A stretch of 64,000 nt of DNA from Nakamurella endophytica (lineage in GTDB: Bacteria > Actinomycetota > Actinomycetes > Mycobacteriales > Nakamurellaceae), in NCBI RefSeq assembly GCF_014646215.1, contig NZ_BMNA01000005.1:1-64000 (forward strand), in the 5' to 3' direction. The notes beneath the pieces are model-generated. The model had not been told where the DNA came from and searched no databases. It saw only the letters and a program-made list of their open reading frames with translations. Made by a program: the position numbers and the translations under genes. This document shows positions 10,711 through 19,953 of this stretch, one piece after another (positions within the stretch are counted from its first letter, which is position 1; every line of letters begins with the position of its first letter).

Positions 10711-11937
10711 ATGAGCGACGACACGGACGTGGTCGTCACCGGCATCGGCGCGACGACCCCGATCGGCGGCACGGCGCCGGACACCTGGCAGGCCATGCTC
10801 GACGGCCGGATCGGCGTCACGGCCAACACCGCGCCGTGGGTCGAGAAGTACGGGCTGCCGGTGGCCATCCACGCCCCCCTCGCCGTCGAGCCGACCGAGG
10901 TACTGCCCCGGGTCGAGGCGCGCCGGCTCGACCGCTGCCAGCAGGTGGCGCTGGTGGCCGCGCGCGAGGCGTGGGCCGACGCCGGCGAGCCGGACGTCGA
11001 CCCGGAGCGGCTCGGCGCCGTCGTCGGCACCGGCATCGGCGGCGCGCTGACCCTGCTCGGGCAGGACGACCTGCTGGAGACCGAGGGCCTGCGCAAGGTG
11101 GCCGTGCTGACCATCCCGATGCTCATGCCGAACGGCCCGGCGGCCGCGGTCGGGCTGTGGGTCAAGGCCCGCGGCGGCGTGCACGCGCCCGTCTCGGCGT
11201 GCGCCTCCGGCGCCGAGGCCATGGCCTGGGCGTACACGATGATCAAGGCCGGCGAGCTGGACATCGCCCTGGCCGGCGGCGCGGAGGCCTCCATCCACCA
11301 GCTGCCGGTCGCCGGGTTCTCGCAGATGCGGGCGATGAGCACGCGCAACGACGACCCGCGCACCGCCTCCCGCCCGTTCGACGTCGACCGGGACGGCTTC
11401 GTGCTCGGCGAGGGCGCCGGCATCGTGACGCTGGAGCGCCGCTCGCACGCGGTCGCCCGCGGCGCGCGGATCTACGGCACGCTCGCCGGCGTCGGGATGT
11501 CCAACGACGCGCACCACATCACCGCGCCCGAGCCCGACGGCGAGGGCGGCAGCCGGGCGATCGGCAAGGCGCTGCGCTCCGCCGGGCTGTCCGCCAAGGA
11601 CATCGGCCACGTGAACGCCCACGCCACCTCGACGCCGGTCGGCGACGTGGCCGAGAGCAAGACCATCCTGCGGGCCATCGGCGACCACCCGGTGGTGACC
11701 GCGACGAAGTCGATGACCGGCCACATGCTCGGCGCCTCCGGAGCCGTCGAGGCCATCGCCACGCTCCTCGCCGTCCGCGACGGCGTCGTCCCCGGCACCC
11801 GCAACGTCTTCACCATGGACCCCAAGATCGACATTGACGTGGCCACCGAGAACCGGACCGTGCCGCTGACCGCCGCGGTCAACGATTCGTTCGGCTTCGG
11901 CGGCCACAACGTCGCGCTGGTCTTCACCGGCGCCTGA
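10711..11937 (+). CDS. fabF: Beta-ketoacyl-ACP synthase II
   Basis: Elongating condensing enzyme that joins acyl-ACP with malonyl-ACP. The 408-residue thiolase-fold protein has active Cys164 in SACASGAEA, the first catalytic His in NAHATSTPVGD, the Lys/His region TKSMTGHMLGASG, and the C-terminal NDSFGFGGHN loop. Only one such synthase is present where Mycobacterium has kasA and kasB side by side. The ATG start follows a weak ribosome site. It lies 165 bp from acpP across a hairpin and 56 bp before accD, with which it is probably co-transcribed. Confidence 0.96.
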   Translation: MSDDTDVVVTGIGATTPIGGTAPDTWQAMLDGRIGVTANTAPWVEKYGLPVAIHAPLAVEPTEVLPRVEARRLDRCQQVALVAAREAWADAGEPDVDPERLGAVVGTGIGGALTLLGQDDLLETEGLRKVAVLTIPMLMPNGPAAAVGLWVKARGGVHAPVSACASGAEAMAWAYTMIKAGELDIALAGGAEASIHQLPVAGFSQMRAMSTRNDDPRTASRPFDVDRDGFVLGEGAGIVTLERRSHAVARGARIYGTLAGVGMSNDAHHITAPEPDGEGGSRAIGKALRSAGLSAKDIGHVNAHATSTPVGDVAESKTILRAIGDHPVVTATKSMTGHMLGASGAVEAIATLLAVRDGVVPGTRNVFTMDPKIDIDVATENRTVPLTAAVNDSFGFGGHNVALVFTGA

Positions 11938-11993
11938 TCCGCCCGGCGGCCCACCGGCCGCCACCCGCCACCGCCTGCCGTAGGAGCCTGCCC

Positions 11994-13457
11994 GTGACCA
12001 CCACAGCGCCGCCGACCACGACCCCGCCGGCCCCGCCGTCGGGCGGTGGTCCGTCCGGCTCCGGGCTCGGGCCGCGGCAGCTGGACTACCGGGAGCCCGA
12101 GGTCCGACTGGCCAAGCTGCTGGATCAGGACTCGCTGGTGCCGCTGCACGGCACCGACACCTCCGGCGTGTCCGTGGTGCGCGGCCGCATCGACGGCTCC
12201 AAGGTCATCGCCTACTGCACGGACGCCACCCGGATGGGCGGCGCGATGGGGTCGGCCGGGTGCCGGCACATCGTGGAGGCCATCGACACGGCGATCCGCG
12301 AGCGCATCCCGGTCATCGGGCTGTGGCACTCCGGCGGGGCCCGGCTGGCCGAAGGCGTCGAGGCGCTGGACGGTGTCGGGTCCGTCTTCGCCGCGATGAT
12401 CCGCGCGTCCGGCCGGGTGCCGCAGATCTCGGTGGTGCTCGGGCCGGCCGCCGGCGGCGCGGCCTACGGGCCGGCGCTGACCGACATCGTGATCATGTCG
12501 CCGGACGCCCGGGTGTTCGTCACCGGGCCGGACGTCGTCCGCTCGGTGACCGGCGAGCAGGTGGACATGGAGGAGCTGGGCGGCCCGGCCGCCCACGGCC
12601 GCAAGTCCGGCGTCGTGCACATCGTCTCCACCTCCGAGGACGACGCCTACGTCCGCGCCCGCAAGGTGACCTCGCTGTTCTCCCGGCCGGGTATCTCCGG
12701 CGTGCAGGGGATGGCCGACGACGAAGGCCTGGCCGCGCTGCTGCCGGCGCAGAAGAACCGCGCCTACAACGTCAAACCGCTGGTCGACCGGATCCTCGAC
12801 GAGCCGATGGAGGAGCTGCAGGCACGCTGGGCCCCGAACATCGTCGTGGGGCTCGGCCGGCTCGGCGGCCGCAGCGTCGGGGTCATCGCCAACAATCCCC
12901 TGCGACTCGGCGGCTGCCTGGACTCGACGTCGGCGGAGAAGGCGTCCCGCTTCGTGCGGATGTGCGACGCCTTCGGGATCCCGCTGCTGGTCATCGTCGA
13001 CGTCCCCGGCTACCTGCCGGGCGTCGGCCAGGAGTGGGACGGCGTGGTACGCCGCGGCGCGAAGCTGCTGCACGCCTTCGCCGAGGCCGTCGTCCCGCGG
13101 GTCACCCTGGTCACCCGCAAGGCCTTCGGCGGCGCCTACATCGCCATGAACTCCAAGGCCCTGGGCGCCACCGCGGTCTTCGCCTGGCCCGACGCCGAGA
13201 TCGCCGTCATGGGCGCCAAGGCCGCCGTCGGCATCCTGCACCGGCGCAAGCTGGCGTCCGCCCCCGACGACGAGCGCGAGGCGCTGCACGAGCAGCTCGC
13301 GCAGGAGCACGAGAAGGTCGCCGGCGGCGTGCAGCGGGCCCTGGAGATCGGCGTCGTCGATGAGGTCATCACCCCGGAACAGACCCGGCGCCGGGTGGCC
13401 GAGGCGCTGGCTTCCGCGCCCGCCGGACGCGGCGCGCACGGCAACATCCCGCTGTAG
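11994..13457 (+). CDS. accD: Acyl-CoA (acetyl/propionyl-CoA) carboxylase carboxyltransferase beta subunit
   Basis: Carboxyltransferase subunit that moves CO2 from biotin to acetyl- or propionyl-CoA, giving malonyl-CoA for the preceding fab genes. The 487-residue protein has both crotonase-like lobes with oxyanion-forming Gly-rich motifs: GAMGSAGCRH, GPAAGGAAYGPAL and VDVPGYLPGVGQEWDGVVRRGAK. The position after the fab cluster corresponds to mycobacterial accD6. The first 20 residues are a low-complexity Thr/Pro/Gly tail. The GTG start has GGAG 8 nt upstream. The biotinylated alpha subunit must be encoded elsewhere. Confidence 0.95.
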   Translation: MTTTAPPTTTPPAPPSGGGPSGSGLGPRQLDYREPEVRLAKLLDQDSLVPLHGTDTSGVSVVRGRIDGSKVIAYCTDATRMGGAMGSAGCRHIVEAIDTAIRERIPVIGLWHSGGARLAEGVEALDGVGSVFAAMIRASGRVPQISVVLGPAAGGAAYGPALTDIVIMSPDARVFVTGPDVVRSVTGEQVDMEELGGPAAHGRKSGVVHIVSTSEDDAYVRARKVTSLFSRPGISGVQGMADDEGLAALLPAQKNRAYNVKPLVDRILDEPMEELQARWAPNIVVGLGRLGGRSVGVIANNPLRLGGCLDSTSAEKASRFVRMCDAFGIPLLVIVDVPGYLPGVGQEWDGVVRRGAKLLHAFAEAVVPRVTLVTRKAFGGAYIAMNSKALGATAVFAWPDAEIAVMGAKAAVGILHRRKLASAPDDEREALHEQLAQEHEKVAGGVQRALEIGVVDEVITPEQTRRRVAEALASAPAGRGAHGNIPL

Positions 13458-13505
13458 CGGGCAGGACCGGCCGGGTCGCTCGCGACCGGGTCGACGGGGA
13501 GGGCT

Positions 13506-13529
13506 CCCTCTCCCGAGGACCGGGAGGGG
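13506..13529. terminator. Hairpin between convergent accD and 13577-14659
   Basis: CTCTCCCG and CGGGAGGGG arms around AGGAC form a stem of about 9 bp with one mismatch. It lies 50 bp after accD and just downstream of the convergent gene, so it can serve both directions. Confidence 0.55.
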
Positions 13530-13576
13530 CCGGCGCCGTCAGCGGTGGCCGGCTGCTCCCGCGGGGACGCCGGCGG

Positions 13577-14659
13577 TCAGCACGCGGTCCGGGTCGGCTC
13601 GCGGGTGGTGCCGTCCACCAGCAGGTGGTCACCCTGGCGCTCGAGACGGACCGTGGTCTCCCAGTGGATGCACCCGGCCCGCAGGTCGGCGGGAGCCTGC
13701 GCCAGCTCCTGCACCGACGTGAACCGGACCTCGGCGGTCCACGGATCGCTGCCCACCGCGGTGACCCAGATCGAGCTGTCCGTGGTGGTGCTGTACCCCG
13801 TCATCCAGGCCGACTGGTCCAGTATCGCGGCGACCCGCGGGGTCACCGAGTCGGCCCACGCCCCGTAGTCGTGCGCGTTGATGGCGTCGAAGTAGCGCTG
13901 CAGGCCGGACTGCACGTCGCCAACACCGTCGACGTCGTCGAGACCCGGGGCGAGCTGCACGGTGACGTTGGTCGACGGGCCGACCCAGTCGGCGTCGTCG
14001 TCGGCAGAGACCGAGGCGGGCGGCGCCGCAGCGGTCGCCGGCCCGGAGGGCTCCGGCCCCTCGACCTGCTCGGGCTGCTCGGACGGCTCGGTCGCGTCCT
14101 CCGCGGTGGGTGCGGGCGTGCCCGCCGCAGTGCTCGACGGAACACCCGCCATCGACGGAGCACCTGCCGGCACGGACGGCCGCGCCTGCGGACTCGCCGA
14201 GGTCGCCAGGGTCGCCGCGGTCGCGGCAGGTCCACCGGCCGGCGAAGGCGTCGACGACCGGGTGGCTGCTGCAGAACGACCGACCGGGGCCGAGGCGGCC
14301 GGGGAGGTCGAGGCCGGCGGCCCGCTGGTGGACGGTGCTGCGGGGCGACGGTGCCCGGTCGTGCCGGCGGCGGTCCGGGGGGCCGGCGAAGACGGGCCGG
14401 TGGCGCTCGCGCGGGACGGGCGGGCGGGCGGCGCGGGCAGCGACGAACCGGAGCCGCGGGAGGACGCGCCGGTCGAGCCCGGTCCGGACGGCGCCCGGTC
14501 GGCGGCACCGGATGCGACGGACGACTCCGCGGCGTCGGCGACGGAGAGGGCCTGCTGCCGGCCCAGCACGACGGCGGTCGTCCCGCCGGCGAGGATCACG
14601 CACACGACGGCCACCAGCAGCACCAGCGTCAGCTGGTGCCCGGACCACCGATTGCGCAC
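13577..14659 (-). CDS. Membrane-anchored extracytoplasmic protein with Ala/Ser/Pro-rich stalk and NTF2-like tail
   Basis: No named family recognised. The 360-residue protein has one N-terminal transmembrane segment (about residues 10-33, LTLVLLVAVVCVILAGGTTAVV), then about 190 residues of Ala, Ser, Pro, Thr and Gly that would be an extended wall-spanning stalk, and a folded C-terminal domain of about 130 residues (LQRYFDAINAHDYGAWADSV onwards) that resembles SnoaL/NTF2-like domains. Two Cys (AGCIHWE and the terminal AC) could form a disulfide outside the cell. The GTG start is well placed behind GAGGAG (7 nt). A similar tail is seen in the kinase-like protein at 43063-45015. Confidence 0.75.
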   Translation of the reverse strand: MRNRWSGHQLTLVLLVAVVCVILAGGTTAVVLGRQQALSVADAAESSVASGAADRAPSGPGSTGASSRGSGSSLPAPPARPSRASATGPSSPAPRTAAGTTGHRRPAAPSTSGPPASTSPAASAPVGRSAAATRSSTPSPAGGPAATAATLATSASPQARPSVPAGAPSMAGVPSSTAAGTPAPTAEDATEPSEQPEQVEGPEPSGPATAAAPPASVSADDDADWVGPSTNVTVQLAPGLDDVDGVGDVQSGLQRYFDAINAHDYGAWADSVTPRVAAILDQSAWMTGYSTTTDSSIWVTAVGSDPWTAEVRFTSVQELAQAPADLRAGCIHWETTVRLERQGDHLLVDGTTREPTRTAC

Positions 14660-14882
14660 GCACCGACTCCTCGAGCCCCGACCCGGCGCGCCGGACGGCG
14701 CACCGGCACAAGGACGTGCGTCGTGGGACGGGGTTGCGGCCGGACGGGACGGCGATGGGCCGGACGAGCGGGGTCCGCTCCGCGCCGGTCACGCTCCGTG
14801 CGTGGTCGGTGGATCCATTTCGGCAGGTGCGACGCCCCTGACCTCCGTCGGGTGACGGGACGCCACCGAGCGTCCGGCGGGG

Positions 14883-15371
14883 TCAGCCGACCTGGTGCAA
14901 CCAGGTGACCGCGGCACCCTCCCCGGCGCTGCGGAACGGCTCCAGCTCGGCGTCGACGTCCACGCCGATCGCGGACGACAGCGCGTGGCGCAGGCCGTCG
15001 AGCGTGCTGGCCTGGCCGAGGATGCTGCGCAGCTGGTCCTCGCCGAGCATCACGTCGCCGTTGGCCGACACCGCGGCCCGCCAGATAGCCCGGCCGGGGA
15101 CGTGGCAGATGCGCTCGCCGTCGCTGCCCGGGCTGGCGTCCTCGGTGATCTCGAACCGGACCATCGGCCAGGCGCGCAACGCCGTCGCCAACCGGCCACC
15201 GGTGCCGGCATCGCCCCGCCAGCAGACCTCTGCCCGCAGGGTGCCGGGCAGCGCCGGCTGAGGCGTCCACGTCAGGGACACCCGATCTCCGATCACGCCG
15301 GAGATGGCCCACTCGACGTGCGGACACACCGCCGCAGGCGCCGAGTGCACAAAGATCACGCCACGCGTCAC
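14883..15371 (-). CDS. DUF3145 family protein
   Basis: Actinobacterial DUF3145 protein of 162 residues: TRGVIFVHSAPAAVCPHVEWA at the N-terminus (first half quoted), a Trp-rich central sheet (EVCWRGDAGTGG, RAWPMVRFEITED), and the invariant ending DVDAELEPFRSAGEGAAVTW-LHQVG. Function unknown; it is repeatedly found close to the fab/accD cluster in this phylum. The GTG at 15371 is preferred because GGAGG lies 6 nt upstream; the in-frame ATG at 15377 directly abuts that GGAGG and could not use it. Confidence 0.88.
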   Translation of the reverse strand: MTRGVIFVHSAPAAVCPHVEWAISGVIGDRVSLTWTPQPALPGTLRAEVCWRGDAGTGGRLATALRAWPMVRFEITEDASPGSDGERICHVPGRAIWRAAVSANGDVMLGEDQLRSILGQASTLDGLRHALSSAIGVDVDAELEPFRSAGEGAAVTWLHQVG

Positions 15372-15733
15372 CGTCATCCTCCGCTCGAGCTCCTACGTCT
15401 TCCCCAACGTGAAGCACGGCAGCAGGCGCCGGTCCGGACCGGTACGGCTCCGGAGAGCCTCACCGACCCGGGTGACGAACAGTTACCACTGAGATTGCTG
15501 TGGTCATTGTGCACAACGAAGCACGGACGCGCCAGCCCTTGCCCCAACCGGGTGGTCCCGATCGGGCGCCGGCGGTCCGCACGGGCCTCGCAGGTGCGGG
15601 CCGAGTGGCCAGCGGCCGATTCCGGACCGTGGGCGGGGACCGGACCGCGCCCCGCCCGCTGGACACGGGCGACGCGGAGGGCGGCGGCGGGACGGGCGGC
15701 TCGTGGGCGGCGGCGGTCCGCGGACCGGCCGGG
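15372..15733. other. Intergenic region between DUF3145 and the small membrane protein gene
   Basis: 362 bp without a supported gene. A relatively AT-rich patch at about 15480-15525 is the most likely promoter region for the DUF3145 gene. Nothing else is recognised. Confidence 0.4.
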
Positions 15734-15868
15734 TCAGACGAGCCGGGTGCGCTCGGAGTCGGAGCGGTCCCGCCAGACGCCGTCCGGGAAGGTGCGGCTG
15801 TCGACGCCGAACAAACCGGCGAGCACGGCGAACAGGACGAGCAGGGCGAACAGCACGAGGAGTGTCAT
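15734..15868 (-). CDS. Small single-pass membrane protein (44 aa)
   Basis: A 44-residue frame: about 20 strongly hydrophobic residues (MTLLVLFALLVLFAVLAGLF), then a short polar tail GVDSRTFPDGVWRDRSDSE ending RTRLV. The composition and topology argue for a real small membrane protein. It has no Shine-Dalgarno sequence and may be leaderless. It is divergent from the LysR regulator, with only 72 bp between the two starts, so the regulator may control it. Function unknown. Confidence 0.6.
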   Translation of the reverse strand: MTLLVLFALLVLFAVLAGLFGVDSRTFPDGVWRDRSDSERTRLV

Positions 15869-15940
15869 ACAGAAATCGTGGCCGCCTGCACTGACCGCGT
15901 CCATCTGTTTGTTCTTCCGTAGTCCCGTAAGCTGCGCTGC

Positions 15941-16903
15941 ATGATCGACCTGCGGCGTCTGGAGATCCTGCGCGAGCTCGACCGGTGCGGCACCATCGCC
16001 GCCACCGCGCAGGCCGTGCACCTGACGCCGTCGGCGGTGTCCCAGCAACTCGCGGCGCTGTCCCGGGAGGCCGGCACCGCGATGCTGGAGCCGGACGGCC
16101 GGCGGGTGCGGCTGACGGCCGCGGCGCAGCTCCTGCTCAGCCATGCGCACGAGGTGTTCACCCACCTCGAGCACGCCGAGTCCGACCTGGCTGCCTTCCG
16201 CCGCGGCGACGCCGGCACGGTGCGGCTCGGGTCGTTCGCCAGCGCGGTGAGCAGCATCGTCGTGCCCGTGCTGCGGACGGTGGCCGAGCGTTCGCGGCTG
16301 CAGGTGTACACCGTCGAGGTGCAGCCCGAGGGCGCCGCGGACGCACTGCTCGGCCGGTCGGTGGACCTGGCACTGACATTGAGCGGCGAGCCGCCGACCG
16401 CGGACGACGACGCCCGGCTGCACGTCGAGCCGCTGCTCACCGACGTCCTGGACGTCGCGCTGCCGGTCGGTCATCCGCTGGCCGCGGGACCTGCCGTCGA
16501 CCTGGCGGACCTGGCCGACGAGCCGTGGATCGTCAACATCCCGGGGACGCCGTGCTGGCAGGTGGCCGTGTCGGCGTGCGCCCGGGCCGGCTTCACGCCG
16601 CGCGTGCAGCACCGGGCGGACGAGTTCACCGGGGTCATCGCGCTGGTCAGCGCCGGCGCGGGCATCGCCCTGCTGCCCCGGCTGGCGCAGGACGTGCTCC
16701 CGCAGGCACCGGTCGTGCTCCGTCCGGTCGCCGGGGTCAGCCCGGTCCGGCACATCGGCGTGCAGTACCGCGCCGGGACGGCGGCGCAGCCGCACATCGC
16801 ACCGGTGCTCACTGCGCTGCGCGAAGTCTGCGCCGCCCTGGCGCGGTGCGCACCCGGGGCTCAGCGGCAGCGGCTGACCGCCGTGGCCACCGCGTCCGCG
16901 TAG
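15941..16903 (+). CDS. LysR-family transcriptional regulator
   Basis: A 320-residue LysR-type regulator. The N-terminal helix-turn-helix is clear: LRRLEILRELDRCGTIAATA, HLTPSAVSQQLAALSREAG. A type 2 periplasmic-binding-like effector domain follows (about 90-300), with VRLGSFASAVSSIVVPVL as its first strand-helix. The ligand cannot be inferred. It is divergent from the 44-residue membrane protein gene, the classic layout for a LysR target. The 3' end overlaps the 3' end of the convergent acyltransferase gene by 43 bp, so the C-terminal tail is encoded on both strands. Confidence 0.9.
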   Translation: MIDLRRLEILRELDRCGTIAATAQAVHLTPSAVSQQLAALSREAGTAMLEPDGRRVRLTAAAQLLLSHAHEVFTHLEHAESDLAAFRRGDAGTVRLGSFASAVSSIVVPVLRTVAERSRLQVYTVEVQPEGAADALLGRSVDLALTLSGEPPTADDDARLHVEPLLTDVLDVALPVGHPLAAGPAVDLADLADEPWIVNIPGTPCWQVAVSACARAGFTPRVQHRADEFTGVIALVSAGAGIALLPRLAQDVLPQAPVVLRPVAGVSPVRHIGVQYRAGTAAQPHIAPVLTALREVCAALARCAPGAQRQRLTAVATASA

Positions 16904-19095
16904 AGCTGCCCGCCGGCCGCGCCGGGGTGCACGTCGTCGGCCGCCAGCAGGTCCTGGTGGCCGGCGATGGCGCCGTGCCAGTCGGCCAAGCAGGTGTGCG
17001 GCCTGCCCGCGGCCGCGGTGGCCAGCTGTCGGTTCACATCGTCCTCCCAGGACTGCGGGCCGAAGGCGGTGACCAGCACGACGACCTGGGAGGCCGGCAG
17101 CAGCTGCAGCGTCCGGAGCAGGTCCGCGGCGGGCTGGGTGCCGTTCGTCCCCAGGCCCAGCACCAACACGGGCCGGATGTCGCCGGCCACGATGTGGCCG
17201 CGCAGCACGTCGCCCAGGTCCCAGAGCTGGCGGCCCACCTTGGCGTCGACGTCGATGCCCGGGAACCGCGCCAGCAGGGCCGGGGCGGACGCCAGCATCA
17301 CGCTGTCGCCGATGGCGGTGATCGCCGCGCCGCCGGCCGGCTGCGGTGCCGGGGACGGCGCCGCGGCGGATGCCGGCCCAGCCGGGGACGTCGTCGCGGG
17401 CGACGTCGGGATCGATGCGGACTCGACGGGCCGTCCAGTGCCGGCCGGCGTGGTCGTCGGGGCGGGTGGGCCGGCGGTCGGGCCGGTGGCGGCGGCCGGC
17501 GAGGACGGAGCCGGGGCGGGTGCGGCAGGGCTCCGGGGCACGGTCGGCGGCACGGTCGGCGGCGGGCTCTCGGCACCGCCGGCCGGCGGCGCGGTGGCGC
17601 TGCCCGTGGTGGCCCTGGCCGTGGTGGCCCTGGCCGTGGCGGCCGTGGTGGCGGTGGCGGCCGTGGTGGCGGCCGGACCGGGCGCCGGGCGGGTGGCGCG
17701 GGCCGCCGGCAGCGGCGGGACGGTCACCACGGCGACAGGCGCGTCGGCCACCCCGCGGGCGCGCGAGGTCGTCGGGGAGGCGGGGACGGCCACCGTCGGG
17801 ACGGCGGTCCGCGCCGCGACCCGGCTGGCGCTGGCCAGCGCCTCCTCCCCCGCGGCCAGGCTCACCGACACGCTCGACCGCGCCGGAGCCAGCACGATCC
17901 CGCAGGCCGCGGTGCCGACGGCGAGCACGGCCGCCACCGCGGCGGCCCAGGAAGCGCTGCGGCGCGCGGGCCGGCCGGGCGCGGCCGACAGCTGCCGGTC
18001 GAAGCGGCGCAGGGCCCCGCGGACCCCGCTGCGCCGGATAGGCCGCTCCACCCAGCGCCACGACACCTCGGTGCCGACCGCGGCCACCGCCACGCCGACG
18101 ACCGCGGCCAAGAACGTCCCCAGGTCCCGCCGGAGCAGCCGGTCGGCCACCACGATGGCCGGCCAGTGCCACAAGTACAGCCCGTACGACCGCATGCCGA
18201 CGGCCCGCAGCCAGCCGACGGACAGCACCCGGTGGACCAGTCCCCGGGACCGGATGGCCCCGGCCACCACCCCGACCGCCGCCACGTCGAACAGGAACAG
18301 CCCGCCGCGGAAGGTGAGCGGCCGGTCGAGGGACAGCTCCGTCATGCCGTAGAGCACCAGCGCCAGGCACACCGGCCCGAGCACCGCCAGGTTCCGCGCA
18401 CGGCGCCGGCGCCGGCCCGGGTCGATCTGCGACTCCGGCCGGACGAACGCCAGCGCGGCGCCGAGCAGCAGCCCGAAGCCGTGGGTGTCCGTGCCGGTGT
18501 AGACCCGGGTCGGGTCCGCGCCCGTCCGGTACAGCACGACCATCGCCAGCGCGGACACCGCCGCCAGCAGCAGCACCCGCCAGACCCGTCCGTGCCGCCG
18601 GACGGTGGTCAGCATCAGGATCGTCACCCACGGCCAGAACAGGTAGAACTGCTCCTCCACCGCCAGGGACCACAGGTGGGTCAGCAGCGACGGTTCCATG
18701 GCGTCGACGTAGGACGTGCCGTTGGCGATCTGCAGCCAGTTGCTCGAGAAGGTCAGCGCGCCGGACAGCTGCCAGCGCAGACCGACGCCCAGGTCGTGCC
18801 CGGCCACGGCGGTGACCGCGCACACGGTGACCAGCAGGAGCAGCAGCGCGGGCAGCAGGCGGCGCGCCCGCCGGTGCCAGAAGGCCCGGATGTCGATGCG
18901 GCCGAACCGGTCGTGCTCGCGCTGCAGCAGCGCGGTGACCAGGTACCCGGAGATGACGAAGAACAGGTCGACGCCGGCGAAGCCGCCCGGCAGCCACGAC
19001 ACACCGGCGTGGTACAGCACCACCGCGATCACCGCGACGGCGCGGACACCGTCGAGCGCGGGCGCGTAGGCGACGGGGCGGCTGGCAGCTGGCAT
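16861..19095 (-). CDS. OatA-like acyltransferase-3 / SGNH hydrolase fusion
   Basis: A 744-residue two-domain envelope O-acyltransferase. Residues 1-370 are an acyltransferase-3 domain with about ten membrane helices: YAPALDGVRAVAVIAVVLYH with the catalytic His, FFVISGYLVT, and WSLAVEEQFYLFWP. A linker of about 180 residues rich in Ala, Thr and Pro leads to an extracytoplasmic SGNH domain: GDS near residue 592, GTNG near 648 and DDVHP near 719, so Ser, Asn, Asp and His are all present. By analogy with OatA the membrane part moves acetyl groups outward and the SGNH domain places them on a glycan; peptidoglycan or another wall polymer is possible. The ATG has GGAGAG just upstream. Confidence 0.88.
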   Translation of the reverse strand: MPAASRPVAYAPALDGVRAVAVIAVVLYHAGVSWLPGGFAGVDLFFVISGYLVTALLQREHDRFGRIDIRAFWHRRARRLLPALLLLLVTVCAVTAVAGHDLGVGLRWQLSGALTFSSNWLQIANGTSYVDAMEPSLLTHLWSLAVEEQFYLFWPWVTILMLTTVRRHGRVWRVLLLAAVSALAMVVLYRTGADPTRVYTGTDTHGFGLLLGAALAFVRPESQIDPGRRRRRARNLAVLGPVCLALVLYGMTELSLDRPLTFRGGLFLFDVAAVGVVAGAIRSRGLVHRVLSVGWLRAVGMRSYGLYLWHWPAIVVADRLLRRDLGTFLAAVVGVAVAAVGTEVSWRWVERPIRRSGVRGALRRFDRQLSAAPGRPARRSASWAAAVAAVLAVGTAACGIVLAPARSSVSVSLAAGEEALASASRVAARTAVPTVAVPASPTTSRARGVADAPVAVVTVPPLPAARATRPAPGPAATTAATATTAATARATTARATTGSATAPPAGGAESPPPTVPPTVPRSPAAPAPAPSSPAAATGPTAGPPAPTTTPAGTGRPVESASIPTSPATTSPAGPASAAAPSPAPQPAGGAAITAIGDSVMLASAPALLARFPGIDVDAKVGRQLWDLGDVLRGHIVAGDIRPVLVLGLGTNGTQPAADLLRTLQLLPASQVVVLVTAFGPQSWEDDVNRQLATAAAGRPHTCLADWHGAIAGHQDLLAADDVHPGAAGGQLYADAVATAVSRCR
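17606..17635. repeat. 15-bp tandem duplication in the acyltransferase linker
   Basis: Two perfect copies of GTGGTGGCCCTGGCC (17606-17620, 17621-17635), followed by degenerate GTGGTGGCGG-type repeats to about 17690. On the coding strand they give the AR/AT-rich part of the Ala/Thr linker. Such slippage-prone sequence can change linker length. Confidence 0.6.
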
Positions 19096-19541
19096 GCGTC
19101 TCTCCGGCCGCGGACCCGGATGCGGCGCACTCGGTCCCCGGACGGATCCGCGGCCGACACGAGGGGGTCGACGGCGACGCTAGAGCCGCGTGCCCGCCGC
19201 GCCGGGAAGGCTCGCCGGAGCCCGACGGCGCCCGTCCGGAACGACAACCGTGTCGGCGTCAACTCGGCCGATCGGGTGGGCGCCGGCCGGGCCCGAGCGC
19301 GGTGCCGGCGCCGTGCGGACGACGATCGGCCAGAAAAGTGCAACGGATCGGTCAGGATCCGTGCATCCGAGCGGTCCGCGTGGACAGAATGGACTGGTGC
19401 ACGCCGCGACAGCCGGCGTCGGGGCCGAGCCGACGCGGCGTGCGCCTGCCGGCTCGGCCGGTCGCGGCCGGGCCGGCCGCGGACCGGTGTCCGGCACGTC
19501 GGCCCGGCCGTCGGGGCGTCCCCGCGGTCCGGCCGGGCGAG
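19096..19541. other. Spacer between the acyltransferase gene and tRNA-Met
   Basis: 446 bp without a supported gene. A 7-bp perfect inverted repeat, ACGGATC-GGTCAG-GATCCGT, lies at 19342-19361 and could be a weak terminator for tRNA-Met transcripts or a protein site. The promoter of the acyltransferase gene should lie in the part nearest 19095. Confidence 0.4.
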
Positions 19542-19616
19542 TGGGGCGAGTGGGGCTCGAACCCACGACCTGACGGATTATGAGTCCGCTGCTCTGACCG
19601 ACTGAGCTACCGCCCC
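19542..19616 (-). tRNA. tRNA-Met (elongator, anticodon CAT)
   Basis: 75-nt cloverleaf on the minus strand: acceptor GGGGCGG/TCGCCCC with one G-U pair, D-arm AGCTCAGTCGGTCAGAGC, anticodon loop CTCATAA, T-arm GTGGGTTCGAGCCCCAC. The sequence around the anticodon matches actinobacterial elongator Met tRNA rather than the initiator, which would have three G-C pairs below the loop, or tRNA-Ile2. CCA is not encoded. Confidence 0.93.
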
Positions 19617-19789
19617 GCCGAGAGGGTATCGGGGTCCGCGTGGCCCCGGAGTCGTACCGCCGGTGCCTGTCGGTCGACACACCGGACCCGCCCGTCCGGG
19701 CGCCGGACGACGAGCCGCGGATCGGGTCCGCGGGTGCTGGCACGCCCCGCGGTGGGCTATCCTGGTCGGGCGCCCTGCAGCGGCGCCGT

Positions 19790-19865
<76 letters not shown>

Positions 19866-19953
19866 CACCGGGCCGCCGGCCCGCGCGTCCGGCCCCGGAT
19901 CGGGGCCCCGATCAAACGTCGTTCGGGCGCTCATCACCTGTTGACGGCCGAAT

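Noticed and set aside
16158..19605. Very long plus-strand frame over the acyltransferase gene
   Set aside because: Composition is random Arg/Gly/Ala with no domain; the minus-strand acyltransferase/SGNH reading is certain.
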